A DNA stretch of 64,000 bases from Flavobacteriales bacterium (lineage in GTDB: Bacteria; Bacteroidota; Bacteroidia; Flavobacteriales_F; PHOS-HE28). Positions within the stretch are counted from its first letter, which is position 1. Every line of letters begins with the position of its first letter. Shown one piece after another: positions 8,396 to 16,773 of this stretch. Position numbers and translations under genes: made by a program. The notes beneath the pieces are model-generated. The model made no database searches. It was given only the letters and a program-made list of their open reading frames with translations, and was not told where the DNA came from. The stretch covers positions 248,001-312,000 of the forward strand of contig JADJVC010000014.1 in assembly GCA_016710685.1 (NCBI GenBank). The letters run 5' to 3'.

Positions 8396-9140
8396 GTTCC
8401 GCTTCGGTTAATGGAACGCCATTGTGGCTTTCGATCTCGCCGTCCTTCAGCCGGATAACGCGCTGGGTCAACTTCGCCACGTCCGGTTCGTGTGTTACGA
8501 TCACCAAGGTCATGCCCAAGTCCGTGTTCACCTTTTTAAGCAGGTCCATCACCTCAACGCTGGTGGCACTGTCCAGTGCGCCGGTGGGTTCGTCCGCCAA
8601 GATCACCTTGGGGTCGGCGATCAATGCACGGGCTATGGCCACACGCTGCTTCTGTCCGCCGCTCATTTCGTTGGGCATGTGCTTGGCCCAATCACGCAGA
8701 CCCACATTGGCCAGCATCTCCAGCGCCATCTCGTTCCGCTTGCGGCTGGAAACGCCTTGGTAGTAGAGCGGCAACGCCACGTTTTCCATGGCGTTTTTGA
8801 AGGCGATGAGGTTGAAGCTCTGGAACACGAAACCGAGGTATTTACTGCGGAGTTCCGCAGCGCGCGTTTCACTCAAATCCTTTATCAACATCCCGTCCAG
8901 CAGGTATTCTCCGCTGTCCGGGTTGTCCAGAATGCCGATGATGTTGAGCAATGTGCTCTTGCCCGAACCACTGGAGCCCATGATGCTCACCATTTCGCCT
9001 TTCTTGATGTGAAGGTCGATGCCTTTGAGCACTTGGAGCGTATTCTGGCCCATGCGGTAGGCCTTGCGGATGTTGGTGAGCTTCAGGCATGGTTTCTTGG
9101 CACGAATGTACCGGTGCCGGGCAGTTGTTCCGGTGCCCAT
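8382..9140 (-). CDS. ABC transporter ATP-binding protein (MacB/LolD-like)
   Basis: A 252-residue nucleotide-binding subunit. Walker A GSSGSGKST is at 55-63, the ABC signature SGGQK at 160-164, and Walker B VILADE at 179-184, followed by the D-loop GALD and the H-loop histidine in IVTHEPD. It is the first gene of the minus-strand export operon. The first 18 or so residues (MGTGTTARHRYIRAKKP) do not look like the family, so the true start may be a rare codon nearer KLTNIRKAY; no better ATG exists in frame. It belongs to the MacB/LolD/FtsE class of mechanotransducing exporters. Confidence 0.92.
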   Translation of the reverse strand: MGTGTTARHRYIRAKKPCLKLTNIRKAYRMGQNTLQVLKGIDLHIKKGEMVSIMGSSGSGKSTLLNIIGILDNPDSGEYLLDGMLIKDLSETRAAELRSKYLGFVFQSFNLIAFKNAMENVALPLYYQGVSSRKRNEMALEMLANVGLRDWAKHMPNEMSGGQKQRVAIARALIADPKVILADEPTGALDSATSVEVMDLLKKVNTDLGMTLVIVTHEPDVAKLTQRVIRLKDGEIESHNGVPLTEAEHVRR

Positions 9141-9247
9141 ACATGAACGGTCGGTCGCTGTTTTCGGCGGTCGGGCCGGGCCGCAGATGCCGGACTTGGA
9201 GGCCCATTGCCTTCTGGCACAGCCCTTGCCTATATCAATTCGCCATC

Positions 9248-9255
9248 TACTTTAG
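9248..9255 (+). promoter_or_regulatory. -7-like element before the DUF4476 gene
   Basis: TACTTTAG, a one-base variant of TAnnTTTG, ends six bases before the ATG at 9262. Such proximity would give a leaderless message and favours the 9262 start over the ATG at 9271. Confidence 0.45.
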
Positions 9256-9261
9256 CAACCC

Positions 9262-9702
9262 ATGCTCCACATGCGCTCCACATTCACCGCTCTCCTCGCC
9301 ATCCTGTCCTTTCCCTTTGCATTGCAGGCCGGGCCTTCTACACACCACGGCCCACATGGCCGCCGGGTCATCGTGGTCCGCACGGTGAATTGTGGTTACG
9401 GGAACAATTGTCGCCAGCCCATGGCCATGGCCGCTTTCGGTACCGCTAAAAAAGCCGTCGAAGAGCAGAACTTTGACTCCGCGCGTTTGGCCACGGCCAA
9501 GCAGGTGGGCTCGTCCAATTGTTTCAGCACAAGGCAGGTCATGGAGCTTATGGACCTCTTCAAATTTGAAGATGCCCGCCTGGATTTTGCCAAGTTCGCA
9601 TACGACCATGTGACCGATCCCGGAAACTATCACCTCGTGACCACCAAACTCAGATTTTCAGGCTCGGTGGAAACATTGAACAGTTATTTGCAAACCCGTT
9701 GA
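9262..9702 (+). CDS. DUF4476 domain-containing secreted protein
   Basis: A 146-residue protein with a signal peptide (hydrophobic core LLAILSFPFALQA) and a short Gly/His-rich linker. A C-terminal DUF4476 domain spans about residues 55-144, recognisable by NFDSARLATAKQ, CFSTRQVMELMDLF and FEDARLDFAKFAYDHV. DUF4476 proteins are common in Bacteroidota as exported proteins of unknown function. It is encoded just upstream of a three-lipoprotein cluster on the same strand, with a 64-base gap. Confidence 0.85.
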   Translation: MLHMRSTFTALLAILSFPFALQAGPSTHHGPHGRRVIVVRTVNCGYGNNCRQPMAMAAFGTAKKAVEEQNFDSARLATAKQVGSSNCFSTRQVMELMDLFKFEDARLDFAKFAYDHVTDPGNYHLVTTKLRFSGSVETLNSYLQTR

Positions 9703-9766
9703 TCTTTTCAACGTTGAATGCCCATTCCCCTCACAAGAACGAAGTTGTACAACATCCCTCCACCGG

Positions 9767-11146
9767 ATGAAAACCTTCAAACTCCCCATACTTATAGTTC
9801 TGGTCGCCTTGTTTGCCGCCTGCACCGGCAGTAAGAAGTTGGCTAAGCAAGCAGGCAAGCTGGATGCAGGCGGCATGTACGCTGAAGCCGCAGAGCTGTA
9901 CCTGCAAAGCGCCGTTCGCAATGCAAACAACGTGGACGCCAAAGTGGGCCTGAAGAAAACGGGCCAACAACTGTTGGACGCCAAACTCGGGGAGTTTTTC
10001 AAAGCTGCAAACGTGGGTTCCGACCCGATGGTTGCCGTGGATGCCTACTTAGCCGCCAAGACCTGGGCCGACCGTGCCAAAGGGGCGGGCGTAGCACTGG
10101 TTATTCCCGACCACTACACCGCGGATTTCCAAACTGCAAAAGGAGCAGCGCTCGTACAGCTGTATGCTGAAGGGCAAGCCTTGCTTGCCGCGAAAGATTT
10201 CAATGGGGCGCAGGCCCGTTTCAACAGCATCGCAGCACTGGAGCCCGGCTACAAGGATGCATCCAGTCTGCAAGCCATCGCCTACCTGGAGCCGCTCTAC
10301 CAAAGCGCCAGTGCCGCTATGGTACAAGGACAATACCGAGCTGCCGCCGCCGACTTCGACCGCGTGCTCGCCCGCAACGCCACTTACAAAGATGCCGCAA
10401 CACTGCGCACTGAATGCATTACCAAAGGCCGCGTGGCCGTGGCCGTGCTGCAAGGAAATTCCGGAATGCGCAAGCAAGCCACGAAAACGCCCGCTTTGCA
10501 GGCCATGGCCATCAGTGCGCTGGCCGGTTTGAATGATCCGTTCATCAGCGTGGTGGACCGCGACGACCTGCAACGCTTGTTGGACGAGCAAAAGCTCAAC
10601 ATGAGCGGCATGGTGGACGAAAACTCTACGGTGGAAGCCGGTAAACTGCTCGGCGCGCAAGTGGTGCTCGTTTGCACATTGGTGGATTACCGCGAGGAAA
10701 CAGGCACTTTGGTGCACAGCAGCCGCGAAGCCTACCAAGGCATTCCCGTTGAAACGTTGAACGAAACCACTGGATTGAAAGAGACCACAACGCGCTACAA
10801 GGCCGTGCGATACACGGAAAATGAACTGGAGAACAAGGCCATCATTTCCTTCAACTACAAATTGGTAAACCTGGAAACCGGTGAAGTCCTGCTAAGCCAA
10901 GTGGTGGACAAAACGGGGCAGGACAAAACGAATTACGCCGTGTATGATGGGGATGTGAAAGCGCTTTATCCCAAGGTGAATGGCGCAGTAAGCACGGACA
11001 GCCGCGCTCGTCGGGACCTTACCGCACTTTTCGGCGCCCCACAAACCGCCACCGACGCCAAAGTGCTCGGCTCGGACCTGTTGCGAAATACCACCGGCCA
11101 AATGGCGCAAGACGTGCAACGGGTCATCATGGGTAAGTTGCAATGA
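9767..11146 (+). CDS. CsgG-like lipoprotein with N-terminal TPR-like repeats
   Basis: A 459-residue lipoprotein: the signal peptide ends in the lipobox LFAAC (Cys19). Repeated helical segments of TPR type (for example AGKLDAGGMYAEAAELYLQS and ALLAAKDFNGAQARFNSI) fill residues 20-215. The second half resembles the CsgG/LpoB-like fold, with FISVVDRDDLQRLLDEQKL, a GKLLGAQVVLVCTLVDY strand and a closing TGEVLLSQVVDKTG segment. It is probably anchored in the outer membrane facing the periplasm. It is followed by two LPP20-type lipoprotein genes; CsgG-LPP20 neighbourhoods recur in bacteria, but their job is not settled. Not a curli secretion channel on this evidence. Confidence 0.8.
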   Translation: MKTFKLPILIVLVALFAACTGSKKLAKQAGKLDAGGMYAEAAELYLQSAVRNANNVDAKVGLKKTGQQLLDAKLGEFFKAANVGSDPMVAVDAYLAAKTWADRAKGAGVALVIPDHYTADFQTAKGAALVQLYAEGQALLAAKDFNGAQARFNSIAALEPGYKDASSLQAIAYLEPLYQSASAAMVQGQYRAAAADFDRVLARNATYKDAATLRTECITKGRVAVAVLQGNSGMRKQATKTPALQAMAISALAGLNDPFISVVDRDDLQRLLDEQKLNMSGMVDENSTVEAGKLLGAQVVLVCTLVDYREETGTLVHSSREAYQGIPVETLNETTGLKETTTRYKAVRYTENELENKAIISFNYKLVNLETGEVLLSQVVDKTGQDKTNYAVYDGDVKALYPKVNGAVSTDSRARRDLTALFGAPQTATDAKVLGSDLLRNTTGQMAQDVQRVIMGKLQ

Positions 11147-11218
11147 TCTTCAACCGCTGATGAACCCTGATAAACGCGGATATGTGCTCGAGTTTATAAT
11201 GAGCAAGTTGCAATGATC
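11135..11218. repeat. 14-base direct repeats flanking a 56-base insert
   Basis: AAGTTGCAATGATC occurs at 11135-11148, across the end of the CsgG-like gene, and again at 11205-11218. The 56 bases between them include CCGCTGATGAACCCTGATAA and ACGCGGAT, of the CCGCTGAT..ACGCGGAT dispersed-repeat kind. The geometry resembles a small insertion with duplicated target, or a tandem duplication that later diverged. Confidence 0.6.
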
Positions 11219-11233
11219 AGGCTTGGCAATAGC

Positions 11234-12631
11234 ATGCGAAAGCCGCTCAGGCATTTAGCTTTTGCCGCTTTTGCCGTGGTGGTTTTTGCTGGATGCAAGA
11301 GCCGGCAAAATACAACGGATGTCGCGGAAACGCCCGTTACACGGCCCGTTCCGGAATGGGTGCAGCAGCGGCCCGCGTCTTCGCTTTACTACATCGGCAT
11401 CGGCCAGTGTCCAAAGTCCCGCGCGGATTTTCAAAGCACGGCCAAGCAGAACGCATTGAACGACCTGGCCAGCGAGATCAGCGTTACCGTGCAAGGCAAC
11501 AGCCTGCTTTACACCTTGGACCGCACCGGCGCCTTCAACGAAGAATTCCTCAACACCGTGCGCACCCGCACCGACGAAAAAATAGCAGGCTACGAAGCCG
11601 TGGACAGCTACGACGGCCCGCAGGATTACTGGACCTACTACCGTTTGGACAAAGAAGCTTACGCCAAGTTGGTGGCAGATCGCACGCAGAAAGCCATCGC
11701 GTTGGCCGTTGATCTACATGGGCGCGCACAAACCAGCCTTGCGCAAGGCGACCTGCGTACGGCATTCAACACGGAATTACGCGCATTGGATGCCATCAAG
11801 GAGCGCTGGGGTGAAAACGACATGGTGGAGCTGAACGGCACAACCACGTCGCTCGCAAATGCATTGTTCAGCAGCTTGCAGAACATGGCCAGCGGCGTAC
11901 GTTTCAGCGCGCAGCCTGATCCGTTAACGTTGAACTTGGCCAACGGTTTTCAGCGCGAATTGGCGATCGCTGCTACCTATACCAACGGCGGACAGGCGAT
12001 GGCGCAATTGCCGATCATCGTCTCGTTTCCGAAGCATTCCGGTGAAGCGGAAATGAACAAAGCCACCGATGCGCAGGGCCACGCCAGCGCATTGGTGAAC
12101 GGCATTGATCTGAGTGCCAAGCCCATGGAGGTGATCGTGCGTTTGGATCTTGAAGCACTGAAAGGTGAGGGGTTCGATGCCGTAATGATGAAGCCTGTTT
12201 TGGCCAGCCTCACCCTTCCGGAAAAGCGCGTGCCGATCACGGTTGTACTTCCCAAGGTTTTCGTTACCGGCACGGAGCGCAACATGGCCCGGCCCGTCGC
12301 CGATGGCCCTTGCACTGCTGCATTGAAGGAAGAACTGGCTAACGCAGGCTTCCGTGCCACGGACCGGAAAGCCGATGCTGAACTGCTGCTTGAGATCACT
12401 GCCAATGCCGCGCCCGCCGGGGAAAGCAACGGCTTTCACACTGCCACATTGGACCTTTCGCTCGTTGCCCGCGACCGCAACGGCGAAGTGCTTTACCAAG
12501 GCGGCCGCCAAGGACTGAAGGGCATCCAGCTCAACGATGAAAAAGCAGGCAACGATGCCTTCAAAAAAGCAACGGCCGCCGTGCACACCGAACTTTTTCC
12601 TGCCTTCCTCAATGCCGTGATCCAACAATAA
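11234..12631 (+). CDS. LPP20 family lipoprotein
   Basis: A 465-residue lipoprotein from this start, with signal peptide MRKPLRHLAFAAFAVVVF and lipobox FAGC. An LPP20-like domain (residues about 38-170) includes PEWVQQRP, YYIGIGQCPKS and AKQNALNDLASEISVTV. The C-terminal half has two immunoglobulin-like or CsgG-like beta segments (TPR-poor, Thr/Val-rich). An in-frame ATG at 11213 also exists but lies inside the duplicated AAGTTGCAATGATC tract, and the signal peptide fits better from 11234. Second gene of a run of three lipoproteins; a joint envelope role is inferred. Confidence 0.8.
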   Translation: MRKPLRHLAFAAFAVVVFAGCKSRQNTTDVAETPVTRPVPEWVQQRPASSLYYIGIGQCPKSRADFQSTAKQNALNDLASEISVTVQGNSLLYTLDRTGAFNEEFLNTVRTRTDEKIAGYEAVDSYDGPQDYWTYYRLDKEAYAKLVADRTQKAIALAVDLHGRAQTSLAQGDLRTAFNTELRALDAIKERWGENDMVELNGTTTSLANALFSSLQNMASGVRFSAQPDPLTLNLANGFQRELAIAATYTNGGQAMAQLPIIVSFPKHSGEAEMNKATDAQGHASALVNGIDLSAKPMEVIVRLDLEALKGEGFDAVMMKPVLASLTLPEKRVPITVVLPKVFVTGTERNMARPVADGPCTAALKEELANAGFRATDRKADAELLLEITANAAPAGESNGFHTATLDLSLVARDRNGEVLYQGGRQGLKGIQLNDEKAGNDAFKKATAAVHTELFPAFLNAVIQQ

Positions 12632-12700
12632 CGCGCATTTTCGCACTTTGGCACAGCATTGGAAGTACAACCAACAAGCAACCTTAAAACTCCATCAACC

Positions 12701-13297
12701 ATGAGAACGCTTACCCTCAACAACACTGTTTCACTGGCCATGGCCGCCATGCTCGCCTTAGGCGGAATGAGCGCCTGCAAAAGCAAGAAAAAAGCCGCTG
12801 AGGCCGCCAAGCCACCGATGGGCGAGACCGAGGTAAAGGTTTTCTGCAGCGGCCCTGAGTACTTCACCGACAAGAAGAACTTCCGCGCTAACAGCCTCGG
12901 CGAAAGCATGGACCAGGCCACCGCCATGAAGAAGGCCATGAGCAACGCCCGCGCCGCCATGGCCAGCGCCATCAACACCCAAGTGAAAAGCGTGATCGAC
13001 AACTACGTGAACAGCCGCGAGCTGAACAACCGTGAGGAAGTTGAAGAGCGCTTCGAGGGCCTTAGCCGCGAGGTGGTGGAGCAGCGCCTGGTAGGTACAC
13101 GCACCATCTGCGAAAAAACAGTTCGCGTGGACAATAACGGCAATTTCAAAAGCTATGTCGCCATCGAACTCAGCGCGGACGATATCCTCGCTGCCTACAA
13201 CGAGCGCCTGAGCAAAGACGAAATGCTGAAGGTGGACTACGACTATGAAAAATTCAAGGAGACCTTCGACAAGGAGATGGAGAAGATGGGCCACTGA
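12701..13297 (+). CDS. LPP20-like lipoprotein
   Basis: A 198-residue lipoprotein. The signal peptide ends GGMSAC, and the mature part starts with a Lys/Ala-rich stretch (KSKKKAAEAAK). The rest resembles the LPP20/FlgP-like fold: FRANSLGESMDQATAMKKAM, then a long helix, then RTICEKTVRVDNNGNF and SYVAIELSADDI. The open frame begins at 12659, but the ATG at 12701 directly precedes the signal peptide. Third of the lipoprotein cluster; a strong intrinsic terminator follows 18 bases after the stop and closes the unit. Confidence 0.78.
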   Translation: MRTLTLNNTVSLAMAAMLALGGMSACKSKKKAAEAAKPPMGETEVKVFCSGPEYFTDKKNFRANSLGESMDQATAMKKAMSNARAAMASAINTQVKSVIDNYVNSRELNNREEVEERFEGLSREVVEQRLVGTRTICEKTVRVDNNGNFKSYVAIELSADDILAAYNERLSKDEMLKVDYDYEKFKETFDKEMEKMGH

Positions 13298-13315
13298 TCG
13301 CCGGCATCATTAAGT

Positions 13316-13352
13316 AGCGAAGCCTTCCGGAAACGGGGGGCTTTGCTTTTTT
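13316..13352 (+). terminator. intrinsic terminator of the lipoprotein cluster
   Basis: AGCGAAGCC pairs with GGCTTTGCT across a 14-base loop (one G-T pair), followed by six T residues. Lies directly downstream of the last LPP20-like gene. Confidence 0.75.
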
Positions 13353-13450
13353 GGGCGTAGGGGACGCGGACCTGCCTGCCGGTAGGCAGGGGCGCAGAGC
13401 ATGCCTTCGGCAGCCAGAGGCGCGGAGTAATGCCTAAGTGGATGGTGATT
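13353..13450. other. non-coding stretch with short palindrome
   Basis: First part of the only gene-free region over 300 bases (13298-13629). It holds CCTGCCTGCCGGTAGGCAGG (13370-13389), an almost perfect 20-base palindrome of a type often scattered in Bacteroidota genomes, and GC-rich CGCAGAG/CGCGGAG segments. No convincing coding frame was seen. Confidence 0.5.
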
Positions 13451-13617
13451 GGTTCACCACAGGGCCACAGAGAGCACGGAGAAATGCGAAGTGCGTTAGG
13501 AGAGGGGACGCGGCGCATACCTGCTGCCATACGGGCGATGCGTGCATCGCCCATAGCGCAGCAGGACAACTGACAACTGTACTCTCCGTGTCTCTGTGCC
13601 TCAGTGGTGAAAAAACC
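13451..13617. repeat. nested inverted repeat (MITE-like non-coding element)
   Basis: Outer arms 13451-13482 (GGTTCACCACAGGGCCACAG...) and 13583-13617 (TCTCCGTGTCTCTGTGCCTC...) are imperfect reverse complements. Between them lies a second inverted repeat, CCTGCTGC (13520-13527) with GCAGCAGG (13558-13565), enclosing GGGCGATGC and GCATCGCCC (13533-13552), the same core as at 5668-5709. A copy of GACAACTGACAACTG follows. No coding potential was seen. Confidence 0.75.
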
Positions 13618-13629
13618 GAGAAGCGCCAC

Positions 13630-15030
13630 TCACTTCTTCTCCATATCGTTCCCCCGTAGCCAGCCGAAAAGCCCGGTGACCTCGCGGACGTAGAAGTAGA
13701 CGTCCTGGCCGCGGCAGTAGCCGTTCTTCGCCAACGGCAGGGTGAAGTAGCGCGGCCGGTTCAACAGTACCATGGCTTTTTCCACGTTGCCGTCCCAGCG
13801 GCTCGGGTCCAGCTCCAAGGTTTTGGCCAAGCGTTGCGCGTCTTTTACGTGGCCCGGCCCCGCGTTATATGCGGCCAGCACGAATTTCATGCGTTGGTCG
13901 TCGCGGGGCACTTCCCGTTGCCAGATCGCATTGAGCGTATGCAGGTATTGTGAGGCTCCTTTAATGTGGCCGTCCACGCCGCCTTCCTTGGTAACTCCCA
14001 TTGCGGCGGCCGTGGCGGGCATCATCTGCATTAAGCCGCCTGCCCCGGCATAGGAAACCGCCGATGTGTCGAAGCTGGATTCCTTGTAAGCCACGGCGGC
14101 CAGTAATTTCCAGTCCAAGGAACTGCTGTCTGCATGCAGTTGGAACAAACTGTCGAAGGGGGATATGCTGTCCGAACCCAAGGTCAGGCCGCTGCGCGAT
14201 GCCCTCACTTTGCGCGTGTCCAGCCCGTTCTCGTAAGCTTCGATCATAGCCCTGCGCACCTCCCGTTCCGGGGATAACGCCAACCAAGTATCCAAGGCGT
14301 GTAAGAGCTTTTCCGAGTTCGGTCGCACCACGAAAACCAACGGTACGGAGCGGCCGGTGCGGTCCTTGAATTCCACCAACGGCAGCCGTTTCGCTTCCAT
14401 GTAAGCGGTTGCGTCGCTTACCAACAGCTGCTTCGTTCTGCCTAGCGCCACCGAGGTTAACAGCACTTCGGGGGGCTGTGGCTTAATGGCGACACGCCAT
14501 GCGCTGTCACCCGTTACCAGGCGTCCTAGTGTGTCCAAAAAGGGCGACCATGCGCTCACAGCAAGGCTGTCTTTTGCTTGTGTTTTTCCGCCGGGAACCG
14601 TAGCCCGCATGCACGCCACCAAGCGATAGCCCTGCGTGCAGGCGTTGCCGGGCGAGGCCCAACCGGCTTGCGTTGTTTGCGCTGCGATAATGTCCCCAAG
14701 ACCGTGCCGCAGCATCCAGTACATGCTGTCCCGGTCGCTCACCGGAATGGGCTTGATCGCCACCTTTTCCCAGCGGGCGAAACGTTCCAACAATTCCCAT
14801 TCCAAGCCCGTCCGTGCGCCGGGCCGTGGTTCATACGTCAATGCATCCGGCAAGACCAGCACACGCAATGTGTCCTTGTGGATCTCCCGCAGGTCGCGTC
14901 GTATCAAGTCGTTCGCGCCATGTTCAGCTTTCGCGAAGTGGATACCCCCGACTGAAGGCAGTAACGCCAAAGCCAACAGCAGAAGGGCGAAAAGCCCTGT
15001 GCCTAACGCTTCAGCGCTGAACTTCCGCAT
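13630..15030 (-). CDS. membrane-bound lytic murein transglycosylase F-like protein (MltF)
   Basis: A 466-residue periplasmic peptidoglycan lyase with an N-terminal membrane anchor or signal (residues 8-26). A substrate-binding-protein-like domain (SBP_bac_3, about 53-275) is followed by a C-terminal SLT lysozyme-like domain. The catalytic glutamate is Glu317 in AAVAYKESSFD, followed by AGAGGLMQMMPATAAAMGV and the AAYNAGPGHV segment typical of family-1 lytic transglycosylases. It cleaves glycan strands to 1,6-anhydromuropeptides. Its start overlaps the end of the AcpH-like gene by 20 bases, so they are coupled. Confidence 0.9.
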   Translation of the reverse strand: MRKFSAEALGTGLFALLLLALALLPSVGGIHFAKAEHGANDLIRRDLREIHKDTLRVLVLPDALTYEPRPGARTGLEWELLERFARWEKVAIKPIPVSDRDSMYWMLRHGLGDIIAAQTTQAGWASPGNACTQGYRLVACMRATVPGGKTQAKDSLAVSAWSPFLDTLGRLVTGDSAWRVAIKPQPPEVLLTSVALGRTKQLLVSDATAYMEAKRLPLVEFKDRTGRSVPLVFVVRPNSEKLLHALDTWLALSPEREVRRAMIEAYENGLDTRKVRASRSGLTLGSDSISPFDSLFQLHADSSSLDWKLLAAVAYKESSFDTSAVSYAGAGGLMQMMPATAAAMGVTKEGGVDGHIKGASQYLHTLNAIWQREVPRDDQRMKFVLAAYNAGPGHVKDAQRLAKTLELDPSRWDGNVEKAMVLLNRPRYFTLPLAKNGYCRGQDVYFYVREVTGLFGWLRGNDMEKK

Positions 15031-15595
15031 GGGACAAGTGCGTTTGCAATTGCGGCAAAAAGGCGAGGCATTCCTCCGTGTAAGCGCTCAAATGTTCCTC
15101 CAGAACAGTTTCTGCCCCGGCCAATTGAGCACCGGCACCGCTGCGCTTTGCAAGCCCGGCCAGGGCGCCACCGATTCCCGGCAACGTGGCATACGTATTG
15201 AGCCAATCATGCTCCACCATGTAGGGCAGCATGTGCCGTGCCCGGTCCGGCATCACGTCGCTGTGCGCGCCAAGCAACGCATACATGCGTTGCGCGAAAT
15301 TTTCCGGTGTCTCGTCGTGGATCGCGCTCCAATTGCTCGCGATAACATGGTCGTAGAAAAGGTCCAGCGCCACACCCGCATAATGCCCGCAGTGTTCGCG
15401 CAACCGCTCCCGGCCTTGCAGGGTGAGCGGGTGAGTGTCCGTGAAACTGTCGATGTGCCGGTGCATGCGGATCCCTTGTTGCAGCTTGGCGGGCCAGCCC
15501 GAAAGGTCGCGGCCCTTTACACCGTCGGCCATGAAATTGCCCACGATCACCAACGGGTCTTCTCCCGATACGTAAAGATGTCCAAGGAAGTTCAT
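15011..15595 (-). CDS. ACP phosphodiesterase (AcpH family)
   Basis: A 194-residue protein of the acyl-carrier-protein phosphodiesterase family, which removes the 4'-phosphopantetheine group from holo-ACP. It starts MNFLGHLYVS, the family's characteristic N-terminus, followed by GNFMADGVKG and GIRMHRHIDSFTDTHP with the metal-binding His/Asp set. An open frame extends 20 codons further upstream, but the family begins at MNFLGHL and a TACCTTGG element lies eight bases upstream of this ATG. First gene of a pair with mltF; divergent from the histidine kinase gene. Confidence 0.85.
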   Translation of the reverse strand: MNFLGHLYVSGEDPLVIVGNFMADGVKGRDLSGWPAKLQQGIRMHRHIDSFTDTHPLTLQGRERLREHCGHYAGVALDLFYDHVIASNWSAIHDETPENFAQRMYALLGAHSDVMPDRARHMLPYMVEHDWLNTYATLPGIGGALAGLAKRSGAGAQLAGAETVLEEHLSAYTEECLAFLPQLQTHLSHAEVQR

Positions 15596-15603
15596 GCAAG
15601 CGG

Positions 15604-15611
15604 CCAAGGTA
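15604..15611 (-). promoter_or_regulatory. -7-like element before the AcpH-like gene
   Basis: TACCTTGG on the minus strand, eight bases before the ATG at 15595. A variant of TAnnTTTG that supports the shorter start. Confidence 0.4.
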
Positions 15612-15678
15612 CCGCCCGCCGTTTCCACGGGCTTTCGACCTTCCATGGATCCCATAAGGCCGTTGCCGCTTCACCCGG

Positions 15679-15686
15679 TATTTTTA
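15679..15686 (+). promoter_or_regulatory. -7-like element before the LytS-type kinase gene
   Basis: TATTTTTA ends four bases before the ATG at 15691, again predicting an almost leaderless transcript. Confidence 0.4.
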
Positions 15687-15690
15687 CCCC

Positions 15691-16773
15691 ATGTCCCAAG
15701 CCACCAAGCACCTGCTGCTCTATTGGGGCGCGCAATTGGCCGCTTGGACCGGCTACATGGCCCTATTGGGGTTGCCGGTGTGGCTTGCGGGCGACTTTAC
15801 ACCGCAGTACGGCCAAGCCTTGTTGGCCATGGTGGTCATCGGCATTGCCAGCAGCCATGCCTTACGCTCGTTCTACAAGGAATGGCAGTGGGCCGACCTT
15901 TCCTTGGAGCGTCTGCTACCGCGCGTTTTCATGGCAGCCGTAGTGCTTGGGCTGCTGGCAGGCATCGCGCAAGCCGCATTGCACGATGCCGCTTTTCCCG
16001 ATGCAGAGCACATCCTCGGTGGTTCCGTGCGCCGCTTCGCCGAAACCACGATAGGATGGGTGCTGCAACTCCTCGCTTGGGCACTCGCTTACATCGCGTA
16101 TCGCTCCATTGTGCGCGGCCGCGTGGAGGAACTGCGCGCGCTGCGGCTGGAAAGTGCCAACCGTGAAGGGCAGCTCGCCAACCTCCGCAGCCAGCTCAAC
16201 CCGCACTTCATGTTCAACGCGCTCAACAGCATCCGCAGCCTCATTGAAGAGGATCCTGAACGCGCCAAACAGGCCATTACACGCCTCAGCGCCATTCTTC
16301 GCAACGCCATGGCCACCGTGAAACGCCGCACGGTGCCGCTCGGTGAGGAGATCGACATGGTGCGTGCCTACCTCGATCTGGAGGCCATGCGCTACGAGGA
16401 ACGCCTGCGCGTACGCTTCGACATTGATCCCGCGTTGGAGCGCGAACCCGTGCCGCCCATGATGCTCCAGACACTGGTGGAAAACGCCGTGCGCCATGGC
16501 ATCGCCAAGTTGCCCGGCGGGGGCGAAGTGGCCATTATCGCACGTTCCGGACCGGACAACATGCACATCAGTGTTAGCAACACCGGGCAGCTTGATGCCG
16601 CAAAACCGCGCACGGAAGGCATCGGGCTGCGCAACACACGCAAACGCCTGCGCCACATCTATGGCTACGACGCTTCGATCAAACTTTCCGAAAGCAACGG
16701 CCATGTCGTATGCGATCTCATCATTCCGAAGTTGCCTGAAACCGTGAAGTCAACCTTAGAAACTGAACCATGA
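15691..16773 (+). CDS. LytS-type sensor histidine kinase
   Basis: A 360-residue membrane kinase with four predicted transmembrane helices in residues 8-140 and no large extracellular sensor. A short coiled segment leads to the His_kinase domain, where QLNPHFMFNALNS puts the phosphoacceptor at His172. The HATPase region shows the N-box LVENAVRHGI and a G-box GIGLRNTRKRL. It overlaps the LytTR regulator gene by four bases (ATGA), the usual arrangement of a dedicated two-component pair in Bacteroidota. The signal is unknown. Confidence 0.92.
   Translation: MSQATKHLLLYWGAQLAAWTGYMALLGLPVWLAGDFTPQYGQALLAMVVIGIASSHALRSFYKEWQWADLSLERLLPRVFMAAVVLGLLAGIAQAALHDAAFPDAEHILGGSVRRFAETTIGWVLQLLAWALAYIAYRSIVRGRVEELRALRLESANREGQLANLRSQLNPHFMFNALNSIRSLIEEDPERAKQAITRLSAILRNAMATVKRRTVPLGEEIDMVRAYLDLEAMRYEERLRVRFDIDPALEREPVPPMMLQTLVENAVRHGIAKLPGGGEVAIIARSGPDNMHISVSNTGQLDAAKPRTEGIGLRNTRKRLRHIYGYDASIKLSESNGHVVCDLIIPKLPETVKSTLETEP

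Noticed and set aside
7130..8458. 442-residue plus-strand open frame
   Set aside because: Lies opposite the first permease gene; composition (His, Arg and Val runs) is that of an antisense shadow, with no recognisable domain.
13243..13629. 128-residue minus-strand frame through the long intergenic gap
   Set aside because: It is read from repeat arms and the terminator region; no protein-like pattern.
14636..15943. 435-residue plus-strand open frame
   Set aside because: Runs across the opposite strand of mltF and acpH and out of frame into the kinase; no coherent domain.
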